The notes beneath the pieces were generated by a model, which was not told the origin of the DNA, searched no databases, and saw only the letters and a list, made by a program, of their open reading frames with translations. This document shows, in pieces, positions 1-8,047 of a stretch of DNA of 64,000 nt. Each line of letters begins with the position of its first letter. Position 1 is the first letter of the stretch. Made by a program: the position numbers and the translations under genes. The stretch lies in contig JASLGG010000032.1 of assembly GCA_030150265.1 (NCBI GenBank), positions 62,001 through 126,000 on the forward strand, in the 5' to 3' direction. This DNA is from Protaetiibacter sp. (lineage in GTDB: Bacteria; Actinomycetota; Actinomycetes; Actinomycetales; Microbacteriaceae).

Positions 1-1125
1 CCGGTCACCGCGCGTCGCGAGCGCCTTGGGCGCGTATCCGTCGCGCGCGAGCACCGAGCCGAGCAGCGGGAAGCCGTTGAAGGCCGTGTTGGCGGCGAGC
101 AGCAGCACCGCGGCGGTCGCGGTCTGCACGATGAAGAACAGCACGGTGTTGTCGCCGAAGGTCGCCGAGGCGAGCTGCGCGATGAGGCTGCGCTGCGGCG
201 CCGTGGCGCAGTCGGTGAAGCCGACCAGGTCGCAGGCGTTCTCGGCGTAGTGCACGCCCGCGATGAGCGCCACCGCCGTGAGACCGGCGAAGAGGGCGAT
301 CGCGATGGACCCCATCGCGACGAGCGTGCGCTGGGCGTTGCGGATCTTCGGCGTGCGGAAGGCTTGCACGCCGTTGGAGATCGCCTCCACTCCGGTGAGG
401 GCCGCGCATCCGCTCGCGAACGCCCGGAGGATCAGCAGCACGAACGCCGCGCGCGCGAGCTGCTCGCCCTGCACCGTCCAGTCCGCGCTCTCGGCGACCG
501 GCGCATCCCCGAGCGCGGTGCGCACGAGGGCCACCACGACCATGAGCCCGATCGACCCGATGAAGAGGTAGGTGGGGATCGCGAAGGCCCGTGACGCCTC
601 GCGCACGCCGCGCAGGTTGATGGCGGCGAGCACCACGACGAACCCCACCGCGAGCTCGACCCGCCACGGGTTGAGCGCCGGGATCGCCGAGATGATGTTG
701 TCGACACCGGATGCCACCGACACCGCGACCGTGAGGATGTAGTCCACGAGCAGCGCCGCCGCCACGATCACGCCGGCCTTCTCGCCGAGGTTCACGAGCG
801 CCACCTCGTAGTCGCCGCCGCCGGACGGGTAGGCCTTGATGAGCTGCCGGTAGGAGGCCACCACCACGGCGAGCAGCACGACGACCGCGAGCGCGACCCA
901 CGGCGCGAAGCTCAGGAACGCGAGGCCCCCGATGAGCAGGATCATGAGCAGCTCCTGCGGCGCGTAGGCCACCGAGGAGAGCGCGTCGCTCGAGAAGATC
1001 GGGAGCGCCAGGTGCTTGGGCAGCAGCTGCCCCTCGAGCGTCGTGGTCGGCAGCGGATCGCCGATCAGCCAGTTCTTCGGGGAGCGCGGGGCGTCATCCG
1101 AGGCGGTGTCGCCTTCATCAGTCAC
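1..1125 (-). CDS. KimA-like APC-superfamily permease (3' end cut by window edge)
   Basis: The frame is open from a GTG at 1125 to the window edge, giving 375 residues without a stop, so the C-terminus is missing. An N-terminal stretch at residues 45-59 reads FSSDALSSVAYAPQE and is followed by repeated hydrophobic segments with short charged loops. This pattern is typical of the KimA (YdaO)-like branch of the amino acid/polyamine/cation superfamily, whose Bacillus member imports potassium. Full-length family members have roughly 600-700 residues including a cytoplasmic tail that would lie outside the window. The potassium substrate is inferred from family resemblance only; an amino-acid permease role is the alternative. 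No clear Shine-Dalgarno sequence precedes the GTG. Confidence 0.75.
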   Translation of the reverse strand, partial: MTDEGDTASDDAPRSPKNWLIGDPLPTTTLEGQLLPKHLALPIFSSDALSSVAYAPQELLMILLIGGLAFLSFAPWVALAVVVLLAVVVASYRQLIKAYPSGGGDYEVALVNLGEKAGVIVAAALLVDYILTVAVSVASGVDNIISAIPALNPWRVELAVGFVVVLAAINLRGVREASRAFAIPTYLFIGSIGLMVVVALVRTALGDAPVAESADWTVQGEQLARAAFVLLILRAFASGCAALTGVEAISNGVQAFRTPKIRNAQRTLVAMGSIAIALFAGLTAVALIAGVHYAENACDLVGFTDCATAPQRSLIAQLASATFGDNTVLFFIVQTATAAVLLLAANTAFNGFPLLGSVLARDGYAPKALATRGDR

Positions 1126-1188
1126 GGCGGGCAAGCATACGCCTCGCGGCCGCCGCGTCAACTCGACCGGCTCGCCGGCGCGCGCATC

Positions 1189-1194
1189 TATGAT
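1189..1194 (+). promoter_or_regulatory. -10 hexamer TATGAT of a leaderless promoter
   Basis: TATGAT ends seven bases before the GTG at 1201, so transcription would begin on or next to the start codon. No convincing -35 element is visible. Confidence 0.5.
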
Positions 1195-1200
1195 CGTGCG

Positions 1201-1842
1201 GTGACGACTCCCCGACGCAGACGCCGCTGGCCCTGGATCCTGGGCGCGGTCGTGGTGGTGCTGCTCGTGCCGCTCGCGTGGCTGGGGCTGCCGATCCTGC
1301 TGCACCAGAACGGCGGTGCCGCCAACCAGGAGACCCCCGTCGACCAGTGGCCCACGACGGTCACGGCCACGGGCGATGACGGACGCGAGCGCGAGCTGAG
1401 CGTCGTCTCACCCGACCCGGGCGGCACGGTCGACACCTCGGCGCTCACCGTGGGGCAGCACATCGTCGTGAGCGGCACCGGATACGACGCGGCGCAGGGC
1501 ATCTACGTGGGCATCTGCGTCATCCCGGACGACCCGGCGACGAAGCCCGGCCCGTGCCTCGGCGGCGTGCCGAAGCAAGAGGCGCAGGAGGGGTCGGCCG
1601 GTCAGGTCCAGTGGGCTCCGAGCAATTGGATCAACGACGACTGGGGCTGGAAGCTCTTCGGTGCCCGCCCCTATGACGACGTCGCGACCGGCACCTTCAC
1701 GGCCTATCTGGAGGTCGTCGATCCCGTGGGCGACGGCTACGACTGCACGACCCAGCGCTGCGCGATCTACACGCGCAACGACCACACGGCGCTCGGCGAT
1801 CGTGTGCAGGACCTCTACATCCCGGTGCGGTTCGCGGGCTGA
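1201..1842 (+). CDS. Membrane-anchored secreted protein, neocarzinostatin-like Ig fold
   Basis: A 213-residue protein. Five arginines at residues 5-9 are followed by a hydrophobic segment at about 11-34 without a clear cleavage site, so it is probably a signal anchor with an extracytoplasmic domain. The outer part has the pattern VGQHIVVSGTGYDAAQGIYVG, with paired cysteines further on (ICVIP, GPCLG, DCTTQRCAIY). This resembles beta-sandwich domains of the neocarzinostatin/HtaA type common in actinobacterial surface proteins. The GTG start is chosen because it sits directly after a -10 hexamer and the frame upstream is not protein-like. Function is not known. It is divergent from the permease and convergent with the DeoR regulator. 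Confidence 0.75.
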   Translation: MTTPRRRRRWPWILGAVVVVLLVPLAWLGLPILLHQNGGAANQETPVDQWPTTVTATGDDGRERELSVVSPDPGGTVDTSALTVGQHIVVSGTGYDAAQGIYVGICVIPDDPATKPGPCLGGVPKQEAQEGSAGQVQWAPSNWINDDWGWKLFGARPYDDVATGTFTAYLEVVDPVGDGYDCTTQRCAIYTRNDHTALGDRVQDLYIPVRFAG

Positions 1843-1850
1843 GGCCGCCG

Positions 1851-2648
1851 TCACGCCCCGGGCGGCACGGGTGCGACGATGACCTCGCGGGCGAGGTCGC
1901 GAAGCGCGGCGAGGTCGTCCGCGCCGACCCCGTCGTCGACGATCACGGTGTCGACCTCGTCGACGCCGCACATCCGGTAGAGCGCGCTCTTGCGGAACTT
2001 GGAGTGATCCAGCAGCAGCACCGAGCGGTGGGCGGCCGCGATCATCGCGCGCTTCACCGCGACGGATTCGGGTTGCGGGTGATAGCACTGGCCGTCGGCG
2101 ATCGCGAGCGCGGAGACGAACGCCAGGTCGGCCCGCAGCCCGGTGAGAGAGGCGACCGTGGAGAGGTCGCCGAACGAGTCGTAGGAGGGCTGGTAGCGGC
2201 CGCCGACGGCGACGAGATCGATGTCGGGCGCTCCCGCGAGGGCGTCGATCACCCGCCGGAAGTTGGTGACCACGGTGAGCGGGCCGACGGCGCGGAGGGC
2301 GTCGATGCCGGCCAGGGCGGTCGTGCTGTCGTCGAGGATGATCGCGTCGCCCGCGCGCACGAGTGCGGCGGCCGCCGCGCCGATCGCCGCCTTCGCCGCC
2401 TCGTTCTCGCGCATGCGCGAGCGCACGTTCAGCTCGAAGAGCGCGGATCTCTCGACCGTGGCGCCCCCGGGGATCCGGCGCAGCCACCCCTCCTCGGCGA
2501 GAGCGTCGAGGTCGCGCATGATGGTCATCGTCGACACCCCGAGGATCGACGAGAGCTCGTCCGAGCGCACCTCGCCCCGAACGGAGAGGGTCTCGAGGAT
2601 GCGCTCCCGGCGCGCCCCGACCGCAGCTTGAGATCTCCTCGACGCCAT
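1851..2648 (-). CDS. DeoR-family transcriptional regulator
   Basis: A 265-residue protein with the DeoR layout. The N-terminal winged helix-turn-helix at about residues 10-60 carries SDELSSILGVSTMTIMRDL and the wing LRRIPGGA. It is followed by a DeoRC sensor domain with DAIILDDSTTALAG, which in this family binds a phosphorylated sugar. The ATG at 2648 has a GGAG five bases upstream. A GTG two codons earlier (2654) is possible. It is the second gene of a leftward pair with the HbpS-like protein and diverges from the large sugar operon, so it probably reports the phosphorylated intermediates made by the kinase and isomerases of that operon. The target is inferred, not shown. Confidence 0.9.
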   Translation of the reverse strand: MASRRSQAAVGARRERILETLSVRGEVRSDELSSILGVSTMTIMRDLDALAEEGWLRRIPGGATVERSALFELNVRSRMRENEAAKAAIGAAAAALVRAGDAIILDDSTTALAGIDALRAVGPLTVVTNFRRVIDALAGAPDIDLVAVGGRYQPSYDSFGDLSTVASLTGLRADLAFVSALAIADGQCYHPQPESVAVKRAMIAAAHRSVLLLDHSKFRKSALYRMCGVDEVDTVIVDDGVGADDLAALRDLAREVIVAPVPPGA

Positions 2649-2694
2649 CGTCACTCCGCAAGTCTGGTGGTTGCGTGCCGCGAGCGGCAACAGG

Positions 2695-3129
2695 TCACGA
2701 GATGGCGGCGTCGATGCCGGATGCGGCGAGCGCACCGGCCGCGATCTCGGCATCCTGCGCGGGGGTGAGGCCGCTCACGCCGATGCCGCCGACGATGCGG
2801 CCGTCCGCGAGGATCGGGTGCCCGCCGGGGATCGCGAGCAACTGCGCGTCGCCGAGCCGGTCGAGCATGATCGCGCCCGCGTCGACGGCCTCCTTCACCG
2901 CGGAGGTGTCGCGCTTGAACAGCACGGCGCTGTAGGCCTTGCGGGTGGCGAGCCGGCGGGGCAGGGCGCCCGTCCCCTCGTGTGCCGCGAAGGCGATGAG
3001 CTCCCCCGAGGGGCCGACGACGGCGCAGGCGACGGCCGCGAGCGGGCCGTGCTGGGTGCGGGCGAGCTCGAGGGCGGCGTCGATGCAGGCGCGCGCCTCG
3101 CGGAGGTCGACGGTCTGGTTCGCGTGCAT
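2695..3129 (-). CDS. GlcG/HbpS-family protein
   Basis: A 144-residue protein matching the GlcG/HbpS family, with the N-terminal helix EARACIDAALELA, a central GxxIAFAAHEGT-like strand, and the conserved C-terminal LAIPGGHPI ... VGGIGVSGLTPAQDAEIA region. Members bind haem in some species, but many sit in sugar, glycolate or diol operons with unknown roles. Here it is the first gene of the leftward unit ahead of the DeoR regulator, so a part in carbohydrate metabolism is likely. The intergenic region to the divergent operon holds several dyads. It has no signal peptide and is expected to be cytoplasmic. Confidence 0.85.
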   Translation of the reverse strand: MHANQTVDLREARACIDAALELARTQHGPLAAVACAVVGPSGELIAFAAHEGTGALPRRLATRKAYSAVLFKRDTSAVKEAVDAGAIMLDRLGDAQLLAIPGGHPILADGRIVGGIGVSGLTPAQDAEIAAGALAASGIDAAIS

Positions 3130-3208
3130 GGGGGTCCTTTCCTCGCGTCCCCATCGGCCGACTTCGCCGGATGCTCGGGGCCACTGAACACGATTTCTTA
3201 CATAACTC

Positions 3209-3231
3209 CCATATCTATGGAGAGCACTCTC
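3209..3231. promoter_or_regulatory. Two adjacent dyads in the divergent control region
   Basis: CCATATCTATGG (3209-3220, arms CCATA/TATGG) is followed by GAGAGCACTCTC (3220-3231, arms GAGAG/CTCTC). Both lie in the AT-richest stretch of this end of the window, between the leftward HbpS-like/DeoR unit and the rightward sugar operon. They are candidate DeoR or RNA polymerase sites; assignment is a guess. Confidence 0.35.
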
Positions 3232-3285
3232 GAATTCTCTTCGTCAGAATGAGATTTCCGGGAGGGATTCCGATCTCCTCGACCA

Positions 3286-3300
3286 ACTTGTCCGACAAGT
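3286..3300. promoter_or_regulatory. FadR/GntR-type operator ACTTGTCCGACAAGT
   Basis: A perfect 7-bp inverted repeat with one central base. The core TTGTCCGACAA has the GT...AC spacing of operators bound by the FCD branch of GntR regulators. It lies about 100 bp before the FCD-type regulator encoded at 3398, which is its most likely ligand (autoregulation of the sugar operon). Confidence 0.65.
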
Positions 3301-3346
3301 ACCGGATTCTGCTCGCCCCGCGTGGAGCCCCTCGACACCTCGCGGT

Positions 3347-3352
3347 TAGCGT
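3347..3352 (+). promoter_or_regulatory. -10 hexamer TAGCGT for the sugar operon
   Basis: TAGCGT lies 45 bp ahead of the regulator start and 46 bp after the GntR-type palindrome. It is the best -10 match in the region, but no good -35 element accompanies it. Confidence 0.35.
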
Positions 3353-3397
3353 CGCGATGACCAGCTCGAGGACGAGAGACGGGATGAGGTGATCGGG

Positions 3398-4078
3398 ATG
3401 CCGGACGCGCTGCGGACACGACTGCTCGCTCTCTTCCACCAGCTCGAGCTGGAGCCCGGCTCGGTGCTGCCGACCGAGGCCGAGCTCGTGGCGGAGCTCG
3501 GCGCGAGCCGGCAGTCGGTGCGGGAGACGCTCATCGGCCTCGAGACGCTCGGCGTCGTCATCAGCCGCCAGGGCGCCCGCCGCGTCATGGGGGAGGTCGG
3601 CATCCCGTCGGTCATCCGCGCGGCCGTGGTCGGCGCGACGCTCAACGCCGACTCGCTGCGCAACCTCCTCGAGGTCCGACGTGTGCTCGAGGCGGCGTTC
3701 TTCCCCGTCGCCGCCGCTGCCTACACCCCGCAGACGATCGCCCGGCTGCGCTCCCTCACCGACCGCATGGAGGCGAAGGCGGCCCGCGGCGAGACCTCGC
3801 ACGAGGAGGACGCGCTCTTCCACCACGAGCTGTACTCGAGCATCGACAACGACGTGCTCATGGGCCTCATCGAGGCCTTCTGGGAGGTCTTCCACGCGGC
3901 ATCGCCCGCCCCCTCGGAGCGTCGTGCGCTCAACGAGATCGCCCTCAGCCACTCGCGCATCGTCGACGCCCTCGAGGCCGGGGACATCGCGATGGCCGCG
4001 CACACGCTCAACATCCACTTCTTCGAGATCCGCGCGCGCCTCAAGCGCCCGCGGGCGACCACCCCCATCCATCGATGA
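3398..4078 (+). CDS. FadR-type (FCD domain) GntR regulator of the sugar operon
   Basis: A 226-residue regulator. The winged helix-turn-helix with LPTEAELVAELGASRQSVRE occupies about residues 5-70. A helical FCD ligand domain follows (about 90-220) with the metal/ligand-type histidines in LFHHELYSSI, EIALSHSRIV and HFFEIR. FCD proteins usually sense small organic or sugar acids, which fits a sugar-acid operon. The ATG at 3398 is preceded by GAGGTGA at a good distance; a GTG nine bases earlier is an alternative. It is the first gene of the rightward operon and ends 14 bp before the start of the binding-protein gene. The palindrome at 3286-3300 is its probable operator. Confidence 0.88.
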   Translation: MPDALRTRLLALFHQLELEPGSVLPTEAELVAELGASRQSVRETLIGLETLGVVISRQGARRVMGEVGIPSVIRAAVVGATLNADSLRNLLEVRRVLEAAFFPVAAAAYTPQTIARLRSLTDRMEAKAARGETSHEEDALFHHELYSSIDNDVLMGLIEAFWEVFHAASPAPSERRALNEIALSHSRIVDALEAGDIAMAAHTLNIHFFEIRARLKRPRATTPIHR

Positions 4079-4092
4079 GTAAGGAAAGTGCA

Positions 4093-5358
4093 ATGAGGCA
4101 ACATCCCCGGACGATCATCGCCGCCGCGCTTGCCGCCGGTCTCGCGATCGGCGCCCTGAGCGCCTGCAGCGACAGCCCCGGAGGCGGCGGAGCAGGCGAC
4201 GGCGACCCGAACCGCGTGCTCGAGTACTGGGTCTGGCAGGACGACGCGACCGACCCGACCTGGACCGACATGGTCGATCAGTTCAACGCGCAGAGCACCA
4301 TCGGCAAGGTCGAGCTCGTCACGATCCCGCTCGCCCAGTACGAGGACAAACTCCTCAACGGCCTCGCGAGCGGCGGGGGCCCGGATGCGGCCCGGTTCCG
4401 CGATCTGTGGCTCGGCGAGTTCGTCGAGGCCGGCGCGGTCGAGAACCTCGACGACGAGATCGCCGGCTGGGACGGCAAGGGAGACATCGCCGACTTCCTC
4501 TACGACACGGGGAAGGTGCCCGGCGACGACGCGGTGTACATGATGCCCCACCAGTACTCGACCAACTACATGTACTACCGCAAGTCGATCTTCACGGCCG
4601 CCGGTCTCGAGCCGCCGGCGACCCACGACGACGTCATCCACGCGGCCGAGGTGCTCGCCCAGCGGGGCCAGTACGCGCTCGACGTGCGCGGCGGCGCCGG
4701 AGGCCAGGACCAGTGGTCGGCGTGGCTGCTGTCGGGCGGCGCGCAGTTCGCGAACGCCGCGGGCGACATCACGCTGGCGCAGACCGGCACCGAGATCAAC
4801 CAGCAGTACATCGACTTCGTCACGAACGGATACGCGCCTCCGGGCTCCACCACCGCCGACTTCGCCGCGATCAAGACGAACTTCTTCAACGGCACCACGG
4901 CGATGATGATCCACCACGCGGGCTCGTACAACGCGGTCGTCCAGGCCCTCGGCGACGACTTCGGCGTGGTCCCGATGCCCCAGGCCGACCCGGAGAACCC
5001 GGTGACCTTCGGCATCATGAGCGGCAACGTCATCATGTCGGCATCCGACAAGAAGGACCTCGCCTGGGCGTGGGTCTCGTTCCTCGACACGCACGATCCG
5101 ATGCTCAAGCTCAGCACCTCGGTGCAGGGGCAGCTCCCGGTGCTCACCTCGGTGATCCAGGAGAGCGCCTTCCAGGACAACCCGGCGCTGCGCATCGCCA
5201 TCGAGGCGCAGTCGTACGCGAAGTCCTGGCCGCTGTTCCCGGGCGCCTCGAAGGTCGCCAACAAGGAGTGGGGCCCCACGATGCAGGCCGCGTTCGAGGG
5301 GACCATGACGAGCAACGAGGCGCTGACGCACCTCGGCGGCGTGCTGGCAGGCAAGTGA
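4093..5358 (+). CDS. CUT1 sugar ABC transporter substrate-binding lipoprotein
   Basis: A 421-residue extracellular solute-binding protein of the family that binds oligosaccharides and other carbohydrates. The signal peptide ends in a lipobox (GALSAC, cysteine at about residue 24), followed by a glycine-rich linker, so the mature protein is a membrane-tethered lipoprotein. Family features include LEYWVWQDD at the mature N-terminus and the YYRKSIFTAAGLEPPATHDD segment. The ATG at 4093 has AAGGAAAG seven bases upstream and is preferred over the in-frame ATG at 4075, which overlaps the regulator stop. The two permease genes follow directly. The ligand cannot be told from sequence. Confidence 0.92.
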   Translation: MRQHPRTIIAAALAAGLAIGALSACSDSPGGGGAGDGDPNRVLEYWVWQDDATDPTWTDMVDQFNAQSTIGKVELVTIPLAQYEDKLLNGLASGGGPDAARFRDLWLGEFVEAGAVENLDDEIAGWDGKGDIADFLYDTGKVPGDDAVYMMPHQYSTNYMYYRKSIFTAAGLEPPATHDDVIHAAEVLAQRGQYALDVRGGAGGQDQWSAWLLSGGAQFANAAGDITLAQTGTEINQQYIDFVTNGYAPPGSTTADFAAIKTNFFNGTTAMMIHHAGSYNAVVQALGDDFGVVPMPQADPENPVTFGIMSGNVIMSASDKKDLAWAWVSFLDTHDPMLKLSTSVQGQLPVLTSVIQESAFQDNPALRIAIEAQSYAKSWPLFPGASKVANKEWGPTMQAAFEGTMTSNEALTHLGGVLAGK

Positions 5359-5359
5359 G

Positions 5360-6271
5360 ATGACAGCGATGACCACGGCGGGCCCGGTCGCGAAGGGACG
5401 CCGGAAGTTCAACTGGGCCCCCGTGGTCTACCTGTCCCCGATCCTGCTGCTGTTCCTCGTCTTCATCGTGTTCCCCTTCGCCCGGGGGATCTGGTTCAGC
5501 CTCAGCAAGGTCAGCTTCCTCGGTCAGGCGCAGGGATTCGTCGGTCTCGACAACTTCGTGGCCATCGTGACCGACGCCAACTTCGGCCGCTTCGCGCTCA
5601 CCTCGGTGATCTGGACGGTGGGAGCCGTCAGCCTTCAGCTGGTGATCGGCGCCTTGGGTGCCTTCCTGCTCAACCAGCGGTTCCGGCTCCGCGGGGTCGT
5701 CCGGGGGCTCGCGATGATCCCCTGGGCGACGCCGAGCGTGCTCGTCGCGCTCATGTGGATGTGGACCCTGGAGCCCAACAACGGCCTGCTCAACAAGACG
5801 CTCGCCGCGATGGGGCTGATCGACCGGCCGATCGCCTGGCTCGGCACCTCGGACACCGCGCTCGGCACGCTCATCTTCATCGACGCCTGGCAGGGCATCC
5901 CGTTCTTCATGGTGATGATCCTCGCCGCGCTCCAGGGGGTGCCCTCCGAGCTCGTCGAGTCGGCGCGCACGGATGGGGCGGGCCACGCGGGCGTCTTCCG
6001 TCACGTGATCCTTCCGGCGATCGTGCCGACGGTGCTCATCACGGTCGTCCTCCGCCTGATCTGGACCGCGAACTACATCGACCTCACCTACGTGCTGACG
6101 GGCGGCGGCCCCGCCTATGCGACCACGACGCTGCCGCTCGCCTCGTACCTCACCGCCTACAAGGGCGGGAGCTTCGGCGAGGGCGCCGCCTACGCGATGA
6201 TCCAGGCCGCGGTGCTCGCCGTGATGGTCGTGGTCTACGTCCGCCTGACCTCGAAGGGAGAGCGCCGATGA
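5360..6271 (+). CDS. CUT1 sugar ABC transporter permease, MalF type
   Basis: A 303-residue inner-membrane permease with about six transmembrane segments after the N-terminal APVVYLSPILLLFLVFIVFP helix. The cytoplasmic EAA loop for ATPase docking is present (ELVESARTDGAG ... FRHVILPAI). It follows the binding protein by one base and overlaps the second permease by four. No ATP-binding subunit is encoded in the operon, so the transporter probably uses a shared MsmK/MsiK-type ATPase encoded elsewhere, as is usual for CUT1 systems in actinobacteria. Confidence 0.92.
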   Translation: MTAMTTAGPVAKGRRKFNWAPVVYLSPILLLFLVFIVFPFARGIWFSLSKVSFLGQAQGFVGLDNFVAIVTDANFGRFALTSVIWTVGAVSLQLVIGALGAFLLNQRFRLRGVVRGLAMIPWATPSVLVALMWMWTLEPNNGLLNKTLAAMGLIDRPIAWLGTSDTALGTLIFIDAWQGIPFFMVMILAALQGVPSELVESARTDGAGHAGVFRHVILPAIVPTVLITVVLRLIWTANYIDLTYVLTGGGPAYATTTLPLASYLTAYKGGSFGEGAAYAMIQAAVLAVMVVVYVRLTSKGERR

Positions 6272-7095
6272 CCCGGCTCCGGCTGCGCACGATCGCGGTC
6301 GTGACGGGCGTCGTGGTCTGGCTGGCCGCGACCCTCGGTCCCTACCTCGTGATGCTGCTGACCTCGATCACCCCCAACGAGCAGCTCATCGCGCCGGGTG
6401 CCCAGCTCATCCCGCAGAACCCGAGCATCCAGTCGTACATCGACCTGTTCACGCTCACGCCGTTCCTCGCCTTCCTGCGGAACAGCGTCCTCACCGCGGC
6501 CGGCACGGTCGCGCTCACCCTCATCGTGTCGGTGTGCGCGGCCATCGCGCTCTCGCGCTTCGAGTTCCGCGCCCGGTCGACGGTGCTCACCGGGCTGCTC
6601 ATCGCGCAGCTGTTCCCGGCGGTGCTCCTCGTGATCGCGTTGCAGACCGAGCTGCGGGCGATGGGCCTGCTCGACAGCCCGGCGGGGCTGATCCTCGTCT
6701 ACACGACGTTCGCGAGCCCCTTCGCGACGTTCCTGCTGAAGGGCTTCCTCGACAACCTGCCCAAGGAGCTGGACGAGGCGGCCGCGATCGACGGCGCCTC
6801 GCCGCTGCAGATGGTGCTGCACATCCTGCTGCCGCTCATGCGGCCGGGGCTGAGCGCGGCCGGCACCTACGTCTTCATCTTCTCGTGGAACGAGTTCCTC
6901 TACGCGCTGACCTTCACCTCGACGAAGGCGCAGACCATCCCGGTCGGCCTCCACACCTTCATCGGCGACTACCAGATCCGCTGGGATCTGCTCACGGCCG
7001 GCGGCGTCGTCGCGGCGCTGCCGGTTCTCATCGGATTCATGATCGTCCAGCGCCAGCTGATCGACGGGCTCACCGCGGGCGCGGTCAAGGGATGA
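6268..7095 (+). CDS. CUT1 sugar ABC transporter permease, MalG type
   Basis: A 275-residue permease with about six membrane segments and the EAA loop ELDEAAAIDGASPLQMVLHI followed by LLPLM. The sequence FIFSWNEFLYAL in the penultimate helix is typical of MalG-like partners. The ATG overlaps the stop of the MalF-type gene (ATGA-type coupling), showing that the two subunits are translated together. A 43-bp gap with a GAAGGAG ribosome-binding site separates it from the aldolase gene. Confidence 0.92.
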   Translation: MTRLRLRTIAVVTGVVVWLAATLGPYLVMLLTSITPNEQLIAPGAQLIPQNPSIQSYIDLFTLTPFLAFLRNSVLTAAGTVALTLIVSVCAAIALSRFEFRARSTVLTGLLIAQLFPAVLLVIALQTELRAMGLLDSPAGLILVYTTFASPFATFLLKGFLDNLPKELDEAAAIDGASPLQMVLHILLPLMRPGLSAAGTYVFIFSWNEFLYALTFTSTKAQTIPVGLHTFIGDYQIRWDLLTAGGVVAALPVLIGFMIVQRQLIDGLTAGAVKG

Positions 7096-7138
7096 CCGCC
7101 TCGATGCCGACCGCACCCATCCCAGAAGGAGCAACAGA

Positions 7139-8035
7139 ATGACCGGAATCTATCCCGCCGTGATGACGGGGTACGACTCCCACGGCGACGTATCGGTGCC
7201 GCGGACCCTCGAGCTCGTCGACGGCCTGCTCGCCTCCGGCGTGCACGGGCTGTTCATCGGCGGCACCGCCGGCGAGGGGCCGCTGCAGTCGGTCGAGGAG
7301 CGGAAAGAGCTCGCGACGGCGATCGCTCGTCGCGTCGACGGCGCCGTGCCCGTGATCTCCCACGTCGGCGCGATGCCGTTCCGCGACACCGTCGAGCTCG
7401 CACGGCATGCCCGCGACCTCGGCATCGGGCAGGTCGCGGCCATCCCCCCGCTCTACTACGCGCTCGACTCCGACGACATCGCCGACTACTTCCGCGCGCT
7501 CGCGCGCGAGGTCGGGGCGCCCGTGATGGTGTACCACGTGCCGCACCTCACCCACCGGCCCGCGAGCTCCGGATGGATCGCCGGGCTCGCCCGGGAGGGG
7601 GTCGTGAGCGGGGTCAAGTACTCCGGCGACGACCTGGCCGAGATCCAGGCCGTGATCGAGCGGACCCGGGGCCTCGACTTCATGCTGCTCTCGGGCTCCG
7701 ACCCGCTGTGCATGGGCTCCGCGCTCGTCGGGTCCTCAGGGGCCGTGGGAGTGTCGATCAACGCGATGCCGGGCACCTTCGTGCGGCTGTGGGACAGTGT
7801 CGCGAGCGGCGACCTCGCCACGGCCGCACACGAGCAGCGAGTGATCTCGCGGTTCGTCACCCACATGTTCGACTTCAACTTCATCGCCTATCTGAGGCAT
7901 GTCCTCGCCCGCCAGGGCGTCGACATCGGCCCCAACCGTGCCCCGCTTCCCGAGCTCGACGCCGAGCAGCGCGCGCGGATCGACGCGTTCATCGACACCG
8001 ACCCCGACCTCCGGCTCGCGCTGGACCTCACCTGA
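7139..8035 (+). CDS. DapA-family class I aldolase (pyruvate-forming, sugar-acid type)
   Basis: A 298-residue TIM-barrel protein of the dihydrodipicolinate synthase/N-acetylneuraminate lyase family. It has GGTAGEG at 41-47 in place of the usual GTTGE, a catalytic tyrosine in YHVP (Tyr132) and the Schiff-base lysine in SGVKYSGDD (Lys160). Housekeeping DapA enzymes serve lysine synthesis. Members placed in sugar operons instead cleave 2-keto-3-deoxy sugar acids into pyruvate and an aldehyde, or act on related substrates. The neighbouring enolase-superfamily dehydratase would make exactly such a keto-deoxy acid. The chain length of the substrate is unknown. Confidence 0.88.
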   Translation: MTGIYPAVMTGYDSHGDVSVPRTLELVDGLLASGVHGLFIGGTAGEGPLQSVEERKELATAIARRVDGAVPVISHVGAMPFRDTVELARHARDLGIGQVAAIPPLYYALDSDDIADYFRALAREVGAPVMVYHVPHLTHRPASSGWIAGLAREGVVSGVKYSGDDLAEIQAVIERTRGLDFMLLSGSDPLCMGSALVGSSGAVGVSINAMPGTFVRLWDSVASGDLATAAHEQRVISRFVTHMFDFNFIAYLRHVLARQGVDIGPNRAPLPELDAEQRARIDAFIDTDPDLRLALDLT

Positions 8036-8047
8036 TTCGGAGCCCCC

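Noticed and set aside
26..594. Plus-strand open frames over the first gene
   Set aside because: They lie antisense to the KimA-like permease, whose frame shows real membrane-protein motifs.
4093..7095. Search for the ATPase subunit of the sugar ABC transporter
   Set aside because: No Walker A/LSGGQ gene exists in or near the operon; the transporter probably borrows a shared ATPase.
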